A DNA stretch of 64,000 bases from Amorphoplanes friuliensis DSM 7358 (GTDB lineage: Bacteria; Actinomycetota; Actinomycetes; Mycobacteriales; Micromonosporaceae): contig NC_022657.1 in the NCBI RefSeq assembly GCF_000494755.1, positions 1,375,501 through 1,439,500 on the forward strand, read 5' to 3'. The notes under the pieces were generated by a model, which saw only the letters and a list, made by a program, of their open reading frames with translations, was not told the origin of the DNA and did not search any database. Within the stretch, counting starts at the first letter, position 1; every line of letters begins with the position of its first letter. Shown here one piece after another: positions 8,978 through 18,180 of the stretch. Position numbers and translations under genes: made by a program.

Positions 8978-9553
8978 TTAGACGGAGTTCACCACCGGCC
9001 GGCCGGTCGTGGCCACCGAGGCGTCGGCGAACTGGGTCAGCGCGGCCTCGGTGGTTGCCGGCGCCACGCCCGCGGTGAGGTCGAGCAGGACCGTGGTCGA
9101 GAAGCCCGCGGCTACCGCGTCCAGGGCGGTGGCGCGGACGCAGTGGTCCGTGGCGATGCCGACCACGTCGACCGAGGTGACCGAGCGGGCGCGGAGCCAG
9201 TCCGCCAGGCCCTGGCCTTCGGCGGTGTGGCCTTCGAAGCCGGAGTACGCCGCCGCGTGCTCGCCCTTGTGGAAGACCGCCTCGACCTTGCCGGTCTCCA
9301 GCGCCGGGTGGAAGTCGGCGCCACCGGTGCCGACCACGCAGTGCGCCGGCCACGAGTCGACGAAGTCGGGATGGGCGCTGAAGTGGGCGCCCGGGTCGAC
9401 GTGGTAGTCCTTGGTCGCCACGACGTGGTCCCAGGAACCGCTGGTCAGGGCCTGGGTGATGCCGGCGGCGACACCGGCGCCGCCGGCCACGGCCAGGGAG
9501 CCGCCTTCGCAGAAGTCGTTCTGGACGTCGACGATGATGAGGGCGCGGGACAT
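8978..9553 (-). CDS. pncA: Nicotinamidase
   Basis: 191 residues. Hydrolyses nicotinamide to nicotinate plus ammonia in NAD salvage. The isochorismatase-fold triad is visible: Asp9 (VDVQNDFCEGG), Lys96 (HKGE) and Cys138 (ATDHCVRAT). Metal ligands Asp49, His51, His57 and His71 match those of mycobacterial PncA (ATKDYHVDPGAHF, PAHCV). It lies 10 bases downstream of pncB on the same strand, so nicotinate would be passed to the next pathway enzyme. Because PncA activates pyrazinamide in mycobacteria, this gene would also be expected to confer that hydrolysis. Confidence 0.93.
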   Translation of the reverse strand: MSRALIIVDVQNDFCEGGSLAVAGGAGVAAGITQALTSGSWDHVVATKDYHVDPGAHFSAHPDFVDSWPAHCVVGTGGADFHPALETGKVEAVFHKGEHAAAYSGFEGHTAEGQGLADWLRARSVTSVDVVGIATDHCVRATALDAVAAGFSTTVLLDLTAGVAPATTEAALTQFADASVATTGRPVVNSV

Positions 9554-9563
9554 GAGAAACCTC

Positions 9564-10853
9564 TCAGGCGGTCGGGACGACGGTGACGGGGATGGCCGGG
9601 TCGCCGGCGGACAGCTTCAGGCCTTCCCAGGGGATCGAGATCAGGCACTGGCGCAGGTGGTCGCGGGACTCCGCGAGGGTCGGCAGGGCCGTGACCTCGC
9701 CGCCGACGACAAACGAGCGCTGCAGCAGCCGGTCGTTGGCGACGTGGTCCGGCACTCCCTGGGAGACGACGATCTCCTCGGTGGCCGTACCCGTGGGCTT
9801 GTGCCGCCGGATCGCGGTCTTGCGGCCGCCGACCGTGGCCTTGTTTTCGGAGCGCTTGACCACCGCGCGGCCCTCGACCTCGACCAGCTTGTAGACCAGG
9901 CCGGCCGTCGGCGCGCCGGAGCCGGTGACCACGGCTGTGCCCGCGCCGTACATGTCGACGGGCTCGGCGGCGAGCGTCGCGATCGAGTATTCGTCCATGT
10001 CGCCCGAGACGATGATCTTCGTCTCGGTGGCGCCGAGGGAGTCGAGGAGCTCGCGGGAGTGCTGCGCGAGCACCGACAGGTCGCCGGAGTCGATGCGGAC
10101 CGCGCGCAGGTCCGGGCCCGCCACCGCGATGGCGTTGCGGATGCCCTGGGCGATGTCGTAGGTGTCGACGAGCAGCGTCGTGTTCTTGCCCAGCGCGGCG
10201 ACCTGCGAGGCGAACGCGGCCGGCTCGTCGTCGTGCAGCAGCGTGAACGCGTGCGCCGACGTGCCGGTCGTCGGGATGCCGTAGCGGCCGCCCGCGGCGA
10301 GGTTCGACGTCGAGGCAAAACCCGCCAGGTAGGCCGCGCGGGCCGCTGCCACCGCGGCCTCCTCGTGCGTACGCCGGGAGCCCATCTCGATGATCGGCCG
10401 TCCCCGGGCGGCGGTGACCATCCGGGCCGCACCCGCCGCGATGGCGCAGTCGTGGTTGAGCACCGACAGGATGAGCGTCTCCAGGACCACACACTCCGCG
10501 AAGCCCCCGGAGACGGTCAGGATCGGGGAGCCGGGGAAGAACAGTTCACCTTCGGCGTACCCGTCGATGTCGCCCGTGAAGCGGTAATCCGCGAGCCACG
10601 CCGCTGTGGTCTCGTCGACGACACCGGCGCCGCGCAGGAACGTGATGTCCTCGTCGGTGAACCGGAAGTCGCGGATGAGCTCCATGAGGCGTCCCTGACC
10701 GGCGACCACACCGTAGCGGCGCCCGCTGGGCAGCCGCCGGGCGAACACCTCGAAGACGCTGCGGCGGTCGGCCGTGCCGTCCTTGAGAGCGGCGCTGACC
10801 ATGGTCAGCTCGTACTGGTCGGTCAGCAGCGCGGGCGCGAAGGGAGTTGTCAC
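9564..10853 (-). CDS. pncB: Nicotinate phosphoribosyltransferase
   Basis: 429 residues from the GTG at 10853. Converts nicotinate, PRPP and ATP to nicotinate mononucleotide, the entry step of the Preiss-Handler NAD salvage route. The family start ALLTDQYELTMVSAALKDG is present, as are GSRRTHEEAAVAAARAAYLAGFASTSN and GTSAHAFTLLHDDEPAAF, which form the phosphoribosyl/nicotinate site. The same frame is open further upstream but that part overlaps the LuxR-type gene and lacks family similarity; AAGG lies about 12 bases before the chosen GTG. It is flanked closely by the LuxR-type regulator (10 bases upstream) and pncA (10 bases downstream), suggesting one transcript. Confidence 0.93.
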   Translation of the reverse strand: MTTPFAPALLTDQYELTMVSAALKDGTADRRSVFEVFARRLPSGRRYGVVAGQGRLMELIRDFRFTDEDITFLRGAGVVDETTAAWLADYRFTGDIDGYAEGELFFPGSPILTVSGGFAECVVLETLILSVLNHDCAIAAGAARMVTAARGRPIIEMGSRRTHEEAAVAAARAAYLAGFASTSNLAAGGRYGIPTTGTSAHAFTLLHDDEPAAFASQVAALGKNTTLLVDTYDIAQGIRNAIAVAGPDLRAVRIDSGDLSVLAQHSRELLDSLGATETKIIVSGDMDEYSIATLAAEPVDMYGAGTAVVTGSGAPTAGLVYKLVEVEGRAVVKRSENKATVGGRKTAIRRHKPTGTATEEIVVSQGVPDHVANDRLLQRSFVVGGEVTALPTLAESRDHLRQCLISIPWEGLKLSAGDPAIPVTVVPTA

Positions 10854-10863
10854 GCCGCCAACC

Positions 10864-13455
10864 TTATTGCGGGAGCAGGCGAAGCGCGGGCGCAAGCTCG
10901 ACCCGCCCGTTGACTCCCAGCTTGGTGTAGACGCGCTGTAAGTGGTTTTCCACGGTGCGTGGCGAGAGGTAGAGGCGGTCGGCGATCTCGCGGCTGCGGA
11001 CACCCTCGGCGGCCAGCTCGGCGACCTGGCGTTCGCGGACGGTGAGCGCCGGCTGGACGGCCATCAGGGCGGGTGTGCGCATGACACCGCAGCGGGCCAG
11101 CACGTCGGCCATCAGCGTGCTGGCGGCCAGCGCCCGCGGATCCCGGGCCTGCCGGAAGATCCGGACCGCGCCGGCCGCGGCCTCCGCGGCGAAGAGCTGA
11201 TATCCCAGTACGGCGAACTCGCGCGCCACCGCGAACAGGTCCTCGGCGGCCTCGTCGGCGGCGGCCCGGGCGTGCCGGACGAGCAGCGGTGTCGCGCGCC
11301 CGCCGACGGTCGTGGCCAGGGCGTCCATGCGGTCGGCGGCGAGCTCCGGGCGGCCGAGGCGGACCAGGTCGTAGAGGGCGAGCAGCTCGTGGGCGTGGAA
11401 TCCGTCGGCCCGGAGCCGGGTCGCGGACCGGTGCAGCACCCGTACGGCGTCGGCGAGCTCGCCCCGGCAGGCCAGGGTCCAGGCGCGGGCCTGCTCCTGC
11501 CAGGCGTAGTAGAGGCCGACGGCGGTGCCCGCGGACGCCTCGGCCACGGCGAGGGAGTCGACGGCCACGGTGACCTCACCGCGGAGCGCCGCGGCGTTGG
11601 CGCGGGCGAAGTGGGCGCTGCCGTCGTAGACGCGGGCGGGGGCGAGCGCCGCGCAGGCCTGCTCGGTGGCGCGCAACGCCTCCTCGGTCTGCCCGCGCAG
11701 CAGGCAGGCCTGGGCCTGCAGCAGCGAGACCCAGCCGGAGCCGAAACCGAAACCGCCGGCCTGGGCCAGGTGGGCGAACTCGGCGGCCAGGATCTTGTCG
11801 ATGGCGGGCAGGTCCATGGAGACGCTGACCAGCGTGCCCTCGGCCATCTGCAGGGCGTACTGGAGGGTCGGGGTGTCGCGCCGCCAGGCCGCCGTGTCGG
11901 CCTCGACCGCGGCGATCAGCTCGGCGCTGCCGCGCGGGTCGCCCCCGGCCGCTGCCAGGAACGCCAGCACGCACCGGGCCAGCGCCTTGGTCGCGACGCC
12001 GGATGCGGGCTCGTCGAGCACACCGCGGGCGAGGGACCGGGCCGTGGCCAGCTCGTCGAGCTGGAGCCGGATGAACGCCTCGAACGCCCGGACCCGCGCG
12101 GCCTCGGCCGGATCGGCGAGCTCGGCGGCGGCCAGCCGGTCGGCCGCGGCGGCCTGGCCCAGCCCGAAGAACTCGACCGCGGCGCGGGAGGTCAGCCGGC
12201 GGGCGCTGTCGTCCGGGGTGGCGTCGAGGACGGCCAGCGCCTCCTGGGGGCTGTCGGCGAAGAGCAGCACGGTGGCGAGCAGCTCGGCGGCGGAGTAACC
12301 CGCGCCGGCGTCGTGGGCCGCCGCGGCGAGGCGGCGCGCGAGGTCGATGTCGAACCGGGCGAACGCCTGCCGGGCCGCGTCGAGCAGCAGGGCGCCGCCC
12401 TGGGCCGTCCCGGAGTCGAGCCGCCAGACCGCCACCCGCAGCAGGTCGTCGCGGCGGTGGGCGCCGGCCCCCTCGACCAGGTCGGCGAGGGTCGCCAGCA
12501 GGCGCCGGGACCGTGTGACCGGGCAGCGGCGGCGCACGACCTCGCCGTAGAGCGGATGGGCCAGCCGGACGTCGCGGCGGCGCTCGTCGACGCCGACCCG
12601 GATCAGCCCGCGTTCCTCGGCGGTCTCCACGTCGCGGGGCTCCGCGGCGCGCAACAGCAGCGACAGCCCGACCGGCTCGCCGAAGGACACCAGCTCCAGC
12701 ACGTCGCGGACGCCGCCGGTGAGACCGCCGATGCGGGTGTCGACCAGGTCGGCCAGGCTCGGTGCCAGCGTCAGACGGCCGGTCCAGCGCCAGAATCCGT
12801 ACGTCCGGACAAGCTCACCCCCGCCGACCGCTGCCAGGACCAGCTCGCGCAGCAGTAGGGGGTTGCCGCCGCCGAGGCGTGCGAGCCGCTGCGCCGAACC
12901 CGCCTCGACCGGGCCGCCGACCAGACCGGTGAGCAGGGCCCGCGACTCGTCCTCGGTCAGGGGCGCCAGCTCGGCGTGGCTGAGCAGTCCCTCGGTCCAC
13001 AGTGCGCTGATCGGCGGCGGCACCGGCTCGGCGATGCGCAGGGTGGCCAGCAGGGTGGCGCCCTCGCGCACCAGGAGATGGGCCAGGGCGGCGGAGGGTG
13101 CGTCGAGCAGGTGCGCGTCGTCGATCGCGAGCACGATGGGCCGGTCGCCGGCCGCGTCGTGCAGGCCGTCGACCGCCCAGCGCAGCAGCCCGGCGGGGGA
13201 GAGCCCGGCGGGTGGATCGGGCGGCAGGATCTGGGCCAGACCACCGAACGGCAGACCGGAGCTGGCGATGTTGGCCGAGGCGTAGTGCACCGCGTAGTGC
13301 TCGGGTGGGAGCTCGGCGACACCCTCGTTGAGCAGGCGACTCTTGCCGATGCCCGCGGCTCCGCTGAGGATCAGGCCACGCTCGGCATCGATCGTCGCGA
13401 CCGTCGTGAGGCGGGCCAACTCGTCGGCGCGACCGACGAATTCCCAGTGCTCCAC
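10864..13455 (-). CDS. LuxR-family ATP-binding (LAL) regulator
   Basis: 863 residues, typical for large ATP-binding LuxR regulators. The N-terminal AAA-type module has Walker A SGAAGIGKSRLL (about residues 32-43) and Walker B-like PIVLAIDDAHLLD (about 106-118). A long helical TPR-like middle follows. The C-terminus (about 795-863: LTVRERQVAELAAEGVRSREIADRLYLSPRTVENHLQRVYTKLGV) is a textbook LuxR/GerE helix-turn-helix. GTG start at 13455. In mycobacteria pncB is directly divergent from clpS; here this regulator is inserted between them and sits upstream of pncB-pncA, so it may control NAD salvage or simply share the transcript. Confidence 0.9.
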   Translation of the reverse strand: MEHWEFVGRADELARLTTVATIDAERGLILSGAAGIGKSRLLNEGVAELPPEHYAVHYASANIASSGLPFGGLAQILPPDPPAGLSPAGLLRWAVDGLHDAAGDRPIVLAIDDAHLLDAPSAALAHLLVREGATLLATLRIAEPVPPPISALWTEGLLSHAELAPLTEDESRALLTGLVGGPVEAGSAQRLARLGGGNPLLLRELVLAAVGGGELVRTYGFWRWTGRLTLAPSLADLVDTRIGGLTGGVRDVLELVSFGEPVGLSLLLRAAEPRDVETAEERGLIRVGVDERRRDVRLAHPLYGEVVRRRCPVTRSRRLLATLADLVEGAGAHRRDDLLRVAVWRLDSGTAQGGALLLDAARQAFARFDIDLARRLAAAAHDAGAGYSAAELLATVLLFADSPQEALAVLDATPDDSARRLTSRAAVEFFGLGQAAAADRLAAAELADPAEAARVRAFEAFIRLQLDELATARSLARGVLDEPASGVATKALARCVLAFLAAAGGDPRGSAELIAAVEADTAAWRRDTPTLQYALQMAEGTLVSVSMDLPAIDKILAAEFAHLAQAGGFGFGSGWVSLLQAQACLLRGQTEEALRATEQACAALAPARVYDGSAHFARANAAALRGEVTVAVDSLAVAEASAGTAVGLYYAWQEQARAWTLACRGELADAVRVLHRSATRLRADGFHAHELLALYDLVRLGRPELAADRMDALATTVGGRATPLLVRHARAAADEAAEDLFAVAREFAVLGYQLFAAEAAAGAVRIFRQARDPRALAASTLMADVLARCGVMRTPALMAVQPALTVRERQVAELAAEGVRSREIADRLYLSPRTVENHLQRVYTKLGVNGRVELAPALRLLPQ

Positions 13456-13751
13456 CGCGTCAGCATATCGAGATCCGTCACCTTCAGGTCACGGGTCGTA
13501 CCGCGTTCGAGAATGAGTAACCGGGGTGGAAACGGTGAGTAATGAGACATCTGTCCGGACCCTCCGGAGTCCCATACGGTTCGGCGGTGCCGGCGCGACT
13601 GCCCGGGTCCAGCCTGGCGGGGCGGACCCGGGCGCCCGCCGGGGACTCCGGTGCCGGAACGGGCTCGGGGACGCCCATATCCCACGCCCGTACGGCGCGG
13701 TTGAGTCGGCGGTTCGACCCCTGCCCGAATCGGCGTGGCACGATGGGGGGC

Positions 13752-14042
13752 ATGGCGTTGCCTCAGGTCGCTCCCGCAGAGACGCCGCAGATCGAGGAGG
13801 TACCGGCTGATGATCGGCCGTGGGTGACCATCGTCTGGGACGATCCGGTCAATCTCATGTCGTACGTGACCTGGGTTTTTCAGAAGTTGTTCGGCTACAG
13901 CCACGACAAGGCCGAGCAGCTGATGATGGACGTGCACAACAAGGGCAAGGCGATCGTGTCGACCGGCGCGCGCGAGCGTATGGAAATGGACGCCTCGCAA
14001 CTCCACGGCTACGGTCTGTGGGCGACGGTGGACCGGGGGTGA
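13752..14042 (+). CDS. clpS: ATP-dependent Clp protease adapter ClpS
   Basis: 96 residues. ClpS delivers N-degron proteins to the ClpA/ClpC unfoldase. The signature [46 protein letters not shown] covers the binding pocket for N-terminal bulky residues (NLM, with His in DVHNKG). The ATG at 13752 directly follows a run of G residues (13745-13750); a second ATG nine bases upstream would add three residues. It heads the conserved clpS-DUF2017 pair, 21 bases apart. Confidence 0.95.
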   Translation: MALPQVAPAETPQIEEVPADDRPWVTIVWDDPVNLMSYVTWVFQKLFGYSHDKAEQLMMDVHNKGKAIVSTGARERMEMDASQLHGYGLWATVDRG

Positions 14043-14063
14043 GTGGGCGGGTGAACTGACAAC

Positions 14064-14570
14064 ATGTTCCGACGCAACGGCAGTCAGTGCGTGGCCACCT
14101 TCGCCGTCGACGAGGTGCGCGTGCTGCGCAAGGTCGCCGGCGAGGTCGTGGGGTTGCTCATGGACGGTTTCGACCACACCGATCCGGTCGTGGGGCGCCT
14201 CTTCCCGGACATCTACCCGGACCGGCCCGACGACTCCGCCGAGTTCCGCCTCTACACCGAGGGTGACCTCAAGACGGGCAAGATCGATCAGGCCGGTGCG
14301 ATCCTCGCCGCCCTGCCCGACGACGGCCCCGGTGAGGTGCGCCTCGACGGCGAGGAGGCCGAGGCCTGGCTGCGCGCGATCAACGACGCCCGTCTCGCGA
14401 TGGGCACCCGGCTCGACATCCAGGGCGACACGGACCTCGGCGACGAGTTGGACGACGCCGTGATCCGTGACCCCGCCTCGAGCCGGGTCTTCCAGCTCTC
14501 GGTCTACGCGTACCTGGGTTATCTCCAGGAATCCCTGCTCAACGCGCTCCCCGAGATCCAGGAACGCTAG
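14064..14570 (+). CDS. DUF2017 family protein
   Basis: 168 residues, starting MFRRNGSQCVATFAVDEVRVLRKVAGEV. It belongs to the actinobacterial family that always follows clpS (the Rv1332 position in M. tuberculosis). No catalytic motif is visible; it is soluble, acidic and mostly helical. Its invariable pairing with ClpS suggests a role in Clp-dependent proteolysis, but this is context only. The stop codon overlaps the stop of the convergent aldo/keto reductase gene (14567-14570). Confidence 0.88.
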   Translation: MFRRNGSQCVATFAVDEVRVLRKVAGEVVGLLMDGFDHTDPVVGRLFPDIYPDRPDDSAEFRLYTEGDLKTGKIDQAGAILAALPDDGPGEVRLDGEEAEAWLRAINDARLAMGTRLDIQGDTDLGDELDDAVIRDPASSRVFQLSVYAYLGYLQESLLNALPEIQER

Positions 14571-15427
14571 ACCGCGTCCAGCTGGACGAGGTCCTGGGCG
14601 GTGAGGGTCAGGTCGGCGGCCTGGGCCGAGTCGATGATCGACTCGGGGCGGCTCGCACCGGGGATCGGGATGACGTGCTCGCTCTTGCTGAGCATCCACG
14701 CCAGGGTGACCCGCTGCGGGCTCACGCCGTGGATCTCGGCGATGCGGGCGAACTCGGAGAACCGGTCACCCAGCTCGCCGGCCCGGGCGATGCCGCCCAG
14801 CGGGGAGTAGGGCAGGAAGGCGATGCCCAGCTCGTCGCAGAGCCGCAGCTCGGGCTCCGAGGAGCGGAACGCCGGCGAGTACTGGTTCTGGACCGAGGCC
14901 AGCCGGCCGCCGAGGATCTCCTGCGCCTGGCGGATCTGGTCCACGGTGGCGTTCGAGATGCCGGCCAGCCGGATCTTGCCCTCGTCGAGCAGGTCACGGA
15001 TGGTGCCGACCGACTCCTCGTACGGCGTGCCGGGGTCGGGGCGGTGGAACTGGTAGAGGCCGATCGCGTCGACGCCGAGGCGCTTGAGTGATCCCTCGAC
15101 GGCCTCGCGCAGGTGGGCGGGGGAGCCGTCCACCGTCCACGAGCCGTCGCCGGGGCGCAGGTGGCCGCCCTTGGTGGCGACCAGCACGCCGGAGGTGTCA
15201 CCGCTCCAGCTGCTCAGCGCCTGGGCGATCAGCGACTCGTTGTGGCCGACCTCGTCCGCGTGGAGGTGGTACGCGTCGGCCGTGTCGATCAGCGTCACTC
15301 CCGCGTCGAGCGCGGCGTGGATGGTCCGGACCGAGCGGTCGGTGTCGGGGCGTCCCTCGATGGACATCGGCATGCCGCCGAGCCCGATGGCGCCCACCTG
15401 GACGTTTCCGATTGTTCGCTGCTTCAT
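14567..15427 (-). CDS. Aldo/keto reductase
   Basis: 286 residues from the ATG at 15427 (MKQRTIGNVQVGAIGLGGMPMSIEG). NADPH-dependent reductase of carbonyl compounds, TIM-barrel fold. The catalytic tetrad is readable: Asp and Tyr in LIDTADAYHLHADEVGHNE, Lys in LVATKGGHL, His in GLYQFHRPDPG; the cofactor region is IPIPGASRPESI near the C-terminus. The frame continues upstream to 15478, but similarity starts at MKQR. It lies opposite to the surrounding genes, between DUF2017 and mec, so it is an insertion in an otherwise conserved block. No good ribosome-binding site is visible. Substrate unknown. Confidence 0.9.
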   Translation of the reverse strand: MKQRTIGNVQVGAIGLGGMPMSIEGRPDTDRSVRTIHAALDAGVTLIDTADAYHLHADEVGHNESLIAQALSSWSGDTSGVLVATKGGHLRPGDGSWTVDGSPAHLREAVEGSLKRLGVDAIGLYQFHRPDPGTPYEESVGTIRDLLDEGKIRLAGISNATVDQIRQAQEILGGRLASVQNQYSPAFRSSEPELRLCDELGIAFLPYSPLGGIARAGELGDRFSEFARIAEIHGVSPQRVTLAWMLSKSEHVIPIPGASRPESIIDSAQAADLTLTAQDLVQLDAV

Positions 15428-15506
15428 TTCAGGAGCTTTACCCCCGCACCCGCGTCGTACGCGCGTGAGCACTGCCACGCCCTGTCTTCCGCTGTGTCAC
15501 GGTAAT

Positions 15507-15938
15507 GTGAACAACGTGCTGACCATCGACAGTGCGATCGTCGACGCGATCGTCGCCCACGCCCGCCGGGACCACCCCGACGAGGCCTGTGGCGTCGTCG
15601 CCGGCCCGATCGGCAGCGACCTGCCCACCCGGCACATCGCGATGGACAATGCGGCCCGCTCGATGACGTTCTACGAGTTCGACTCGATGGAGCAGCTGCG
15701 GGTCTGGCGCGAGATGGACGACAACGACGAGGAGCCGGTGGTCATCTACCACTCGCACACCGCGACGGAGGCGTACCCGTCCCGCACCGACATCTCGTTC
15801 GCCGGGGAGCCGGGTGCCCATTACGTGCTGGTCTCGACCCGCGAGCCGGACTCCGAGGAGATCCGCTCGTTCCGTATCGTGGACGGTGTGGTGACCGAGG
15901 AAAAGGTCAACATCGTGGATGCGACGGTTGACGCGTGA
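15507..15938 (+). CDS. mec: Mec, JAMM/M67 metallopeptidase of the CysO cysteine pathway
   Basis: 143 residues from the GTG at 15507 (a GTG at 15516 is also possible). It matches mycobacterial Mec, the zinc peptidase that releases cysteine from the CysO-cysteine adduct. The JAMM motif is complete: Glu26 (HPDEACGV), His82 and His84 (YHSHTATEAYPSRTD), Ser92 and Asp95. It is followed by cysO and cysM, the sulfur carrier and the synthase of the same pathway, so all three proteins of the O-phosphoserine cysteine route are encoded together. Confidence 0.93.
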   Translation: MNNVLTIDSAIVDAIVAHARRDHPDEACGVVAGPIGSDLPTRHIAMDNAARSMTFYEFDSMEQLRVWREMDDNDEEPVVIYHSHTATEAYPSRTDISFAGEPGAHYVLVSTREPDSEEIRSFRIVDGVVTEEKVNIVDATVDA

Positions 15939-16082
15939 GTGGGAGTGCGGACGGCAACGCCGTCCAGTCGTACATGTTCGGGCAGAGCCCCGCATCGGTC
16001 TATTACGAGTGTCGCTGACGCGACCCTGCCGACCTTGCCCTGAACTCTTTCGACTTCTCTCTTTACTAGGAGCATCACAGTC

Positions 16083-16442
16083 ATGGCTATCGAAGTTCGC
16101 GTCCCGACCATCCTGCGCAGCTACACCGGTGGTTCGAAGGTCGTCGAGGGCTCCGGTGCGACTCTGTCGGGCCTGATCGACGACCTCGACGCCAAGCACT
16201 CGGGCCTCAAGGGCCGGCTGCTCACGCCCGAGGGTGGCCTGCACCGGTTCGTCAACATCTACGTCAACGACGAGGACGTCCGCTTCCTGGGCGCGCTCGA
16301 CGCGAAGCTGAACGACGGCGACGCCGTGACGATCCTGCCGGCCGTCGCCGGTGGCGCGCTGGGCTTCGCGGCGGCGGCCGCCCTGCTCGGCCGCCCGTCC
16401 AACCACCCCACCGCCGCCCGTAAGCGGACTGAAGGCAACTAG
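16083..16442 (+). CDS. cysO: CysO-like sulfur carrier (MoaD/ThiS family) with a C-terminal extension
   Basis: 119 residues. Residues 1-91 match CysO, the ubiquitin-like sulfur donor for CysM: TILRSYTGGSK, HRFVNIYVNDEDVRFLGALD, DGDAVTILPAVAGG. In mycobacterial CysO the protein ends at this Gly-Gly, which becomes a thiocarboxylate. Here the diglycine (90-91) is followed by 28 more residues (ALGFAAAAALLGRPS...RTEGN), in frame and without a stop. Either a protease (Mec is the obvious candidate) exposes the diglycine, or the tail has another role. AGGAG at 16068-16072 precedes the ATG; cysM starts 3 bases after the stop codon. Confidence 0.9.
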   Translation: MAIEVRVPTILRSYTGGSKVVEGSGATLSGLIDDLDAKHSGLKGRLLTPEGGLHRFVNIYVNDEDVRFLGALDAKLNDGDAVTILPAVAGGALGFAAAAALLGRPSNHPTAARKRTEGN

Positions 16443-17408
<966 letters not shown>

Positions 17409-17411
<3 letters not shown>

Positions 17412-17449
17412 GCAAGGGGCGGGGCGGTCACACCGCCCCGCCTGCTCAG
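17409..17449. terminator. Bidirectional terminator between cysM and the convergent membrane-protein gene
   Basis: An 11-bp GC-rich stem (GGCGGGGCGGT paired with ACCGCCCCGCC, 3-base loop) extended outward, after a small bulge, by TGAGCA/TGCTCA. It begins at the cysM stop codon and ends 2 bases before the stop of the convergent gene at 17452, so it can serve both. Confidence 0.75.
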
Positions 17450-17451
17450 GG

Positions 17452-17889
17452 TCAGTAGGCCACGGCCAGCATGACGTCCGCGATCAGCGGCACGGCCGCG
17501 CCCAGCAGCAGCAACCACGGCAGCACCCGCCGGTGGATGGACAGGAACGCCCCCACCGAGAACGCGACGCTGACCATGCCGAGGAACGCGAGCACGGGCA
17601 CGTACCAGCCCGGCACGCCGCCGCCGATCTGCGAGACGAGACCGCGGATCCCCACGCCGACACCGGCGAGGCCGAGGAACGACGCGTAGATGGACATCGC
17701 CAGCAGCCGCCGCGTGCCGGGGGCGGGATCGTCGACACCCGGGAAGCGGAAATACACCTCTTCGCCGTCGATCGGCTCGGGGGCGTCCGCCGGTCCGGTT
17801 TCCCAGCCGAACGGGACCACGTCCGGCGCGGGAGAATCCTGGACCGGTACCCGGGTCCGTCTCGGTTCTTCCACGTCCGTCGTCGTCAC
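17452..17889 (-). CDS. Small membrane protein, unknown function
   Basis: 145 residues from the GTG at 17889, chosen because GGAGGGG lies 6 bases upstream. The first 65 residues are hydrophilic (VEEPRRTRVPVQDSPAPDVVPFGWE...GEEVYFRFPGVDDPAPGTRRLL); the rest has about three hydrophobic helices (MSIYASFLGLAGVGVGI, WYVPVLAFLGMVSVAFSVGAFL, VLPWLLLLGAAVPLIADVML). No family is recognised. It occupies the place where mycobacteria have a rhomboid protease and murI, but shows neither rhomboid GxSx motif nor racemase features. Confidence 0.75.
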   Translation of the reverse strand: MTTTDVEEPRRTRVPVQDSPAPDVVPFGWETGPADAPEPIDGEEVYFRFPGVDDPAPGTRRLLAMSIYASFLGLAGVGVGIRGLVSQIGGGVPGWYVPVLAFLGMVSVAFSVGAFLSIHRRVLPWLLLLGAAVPLIADVMLAVAY

Positions 17890-17999
17890 AGTGCCCCTCC
17901 GATTTGACCGGTGTCGTTCCTTCACCCTGTGCAACGGATGCGACTCACGTGGCGTAACGGATGGGAAAATGACCCAGCTCACGGCGGGTGTGACATACG

Positions 18000-18022
18000 T
18001 TGTCGATTTGGCGACAAATCGA
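18000..18022. promoter_or_regulatory. Overlapping inverted repeats upstream of the MBL gene
   Basis: Two inverted repeats overlap: TTGTCG/CGACAA (18000-18005 and 18012-18017) and TCGATTT/AAATCGA (18003-18009 and 18016-18022). They lie in the 291-bp divergent gap between the small membrane protein (start 17889) and the MBL gene (18181). The rest of that gap (17890-18180) shows no gene. It may be an operator; no regulator is known. Confidence 0.35.
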
Positions 18023-18180
18023 TCAGACGTTTACGTGACGCGCTGGTCCCGGCGTAGGCTGCGCAGCGTGATTGACTGGTCTGCCGTCTCGACCGAGGGC
18101 CGATTCTTGGGGGCAAGCGTCTTTCAAGGAGCAAGGATCTTGGGCGAGTGGACGACCGAGCGTGAACCAGAGGTACCCAG

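Noticed and set aside
7571-9586. 671-codon plus-strand frame over the MFS and pncA genes
   Set aside because: Antisense to two well-supported genes; low-complexity Gly/Arg/Asp product.
9411-12858. Plus-strand frames of 500 and 638 codons over pncB and the LuxR-type gene
   Set aside because: Shadows of conserved genes, no motifs.
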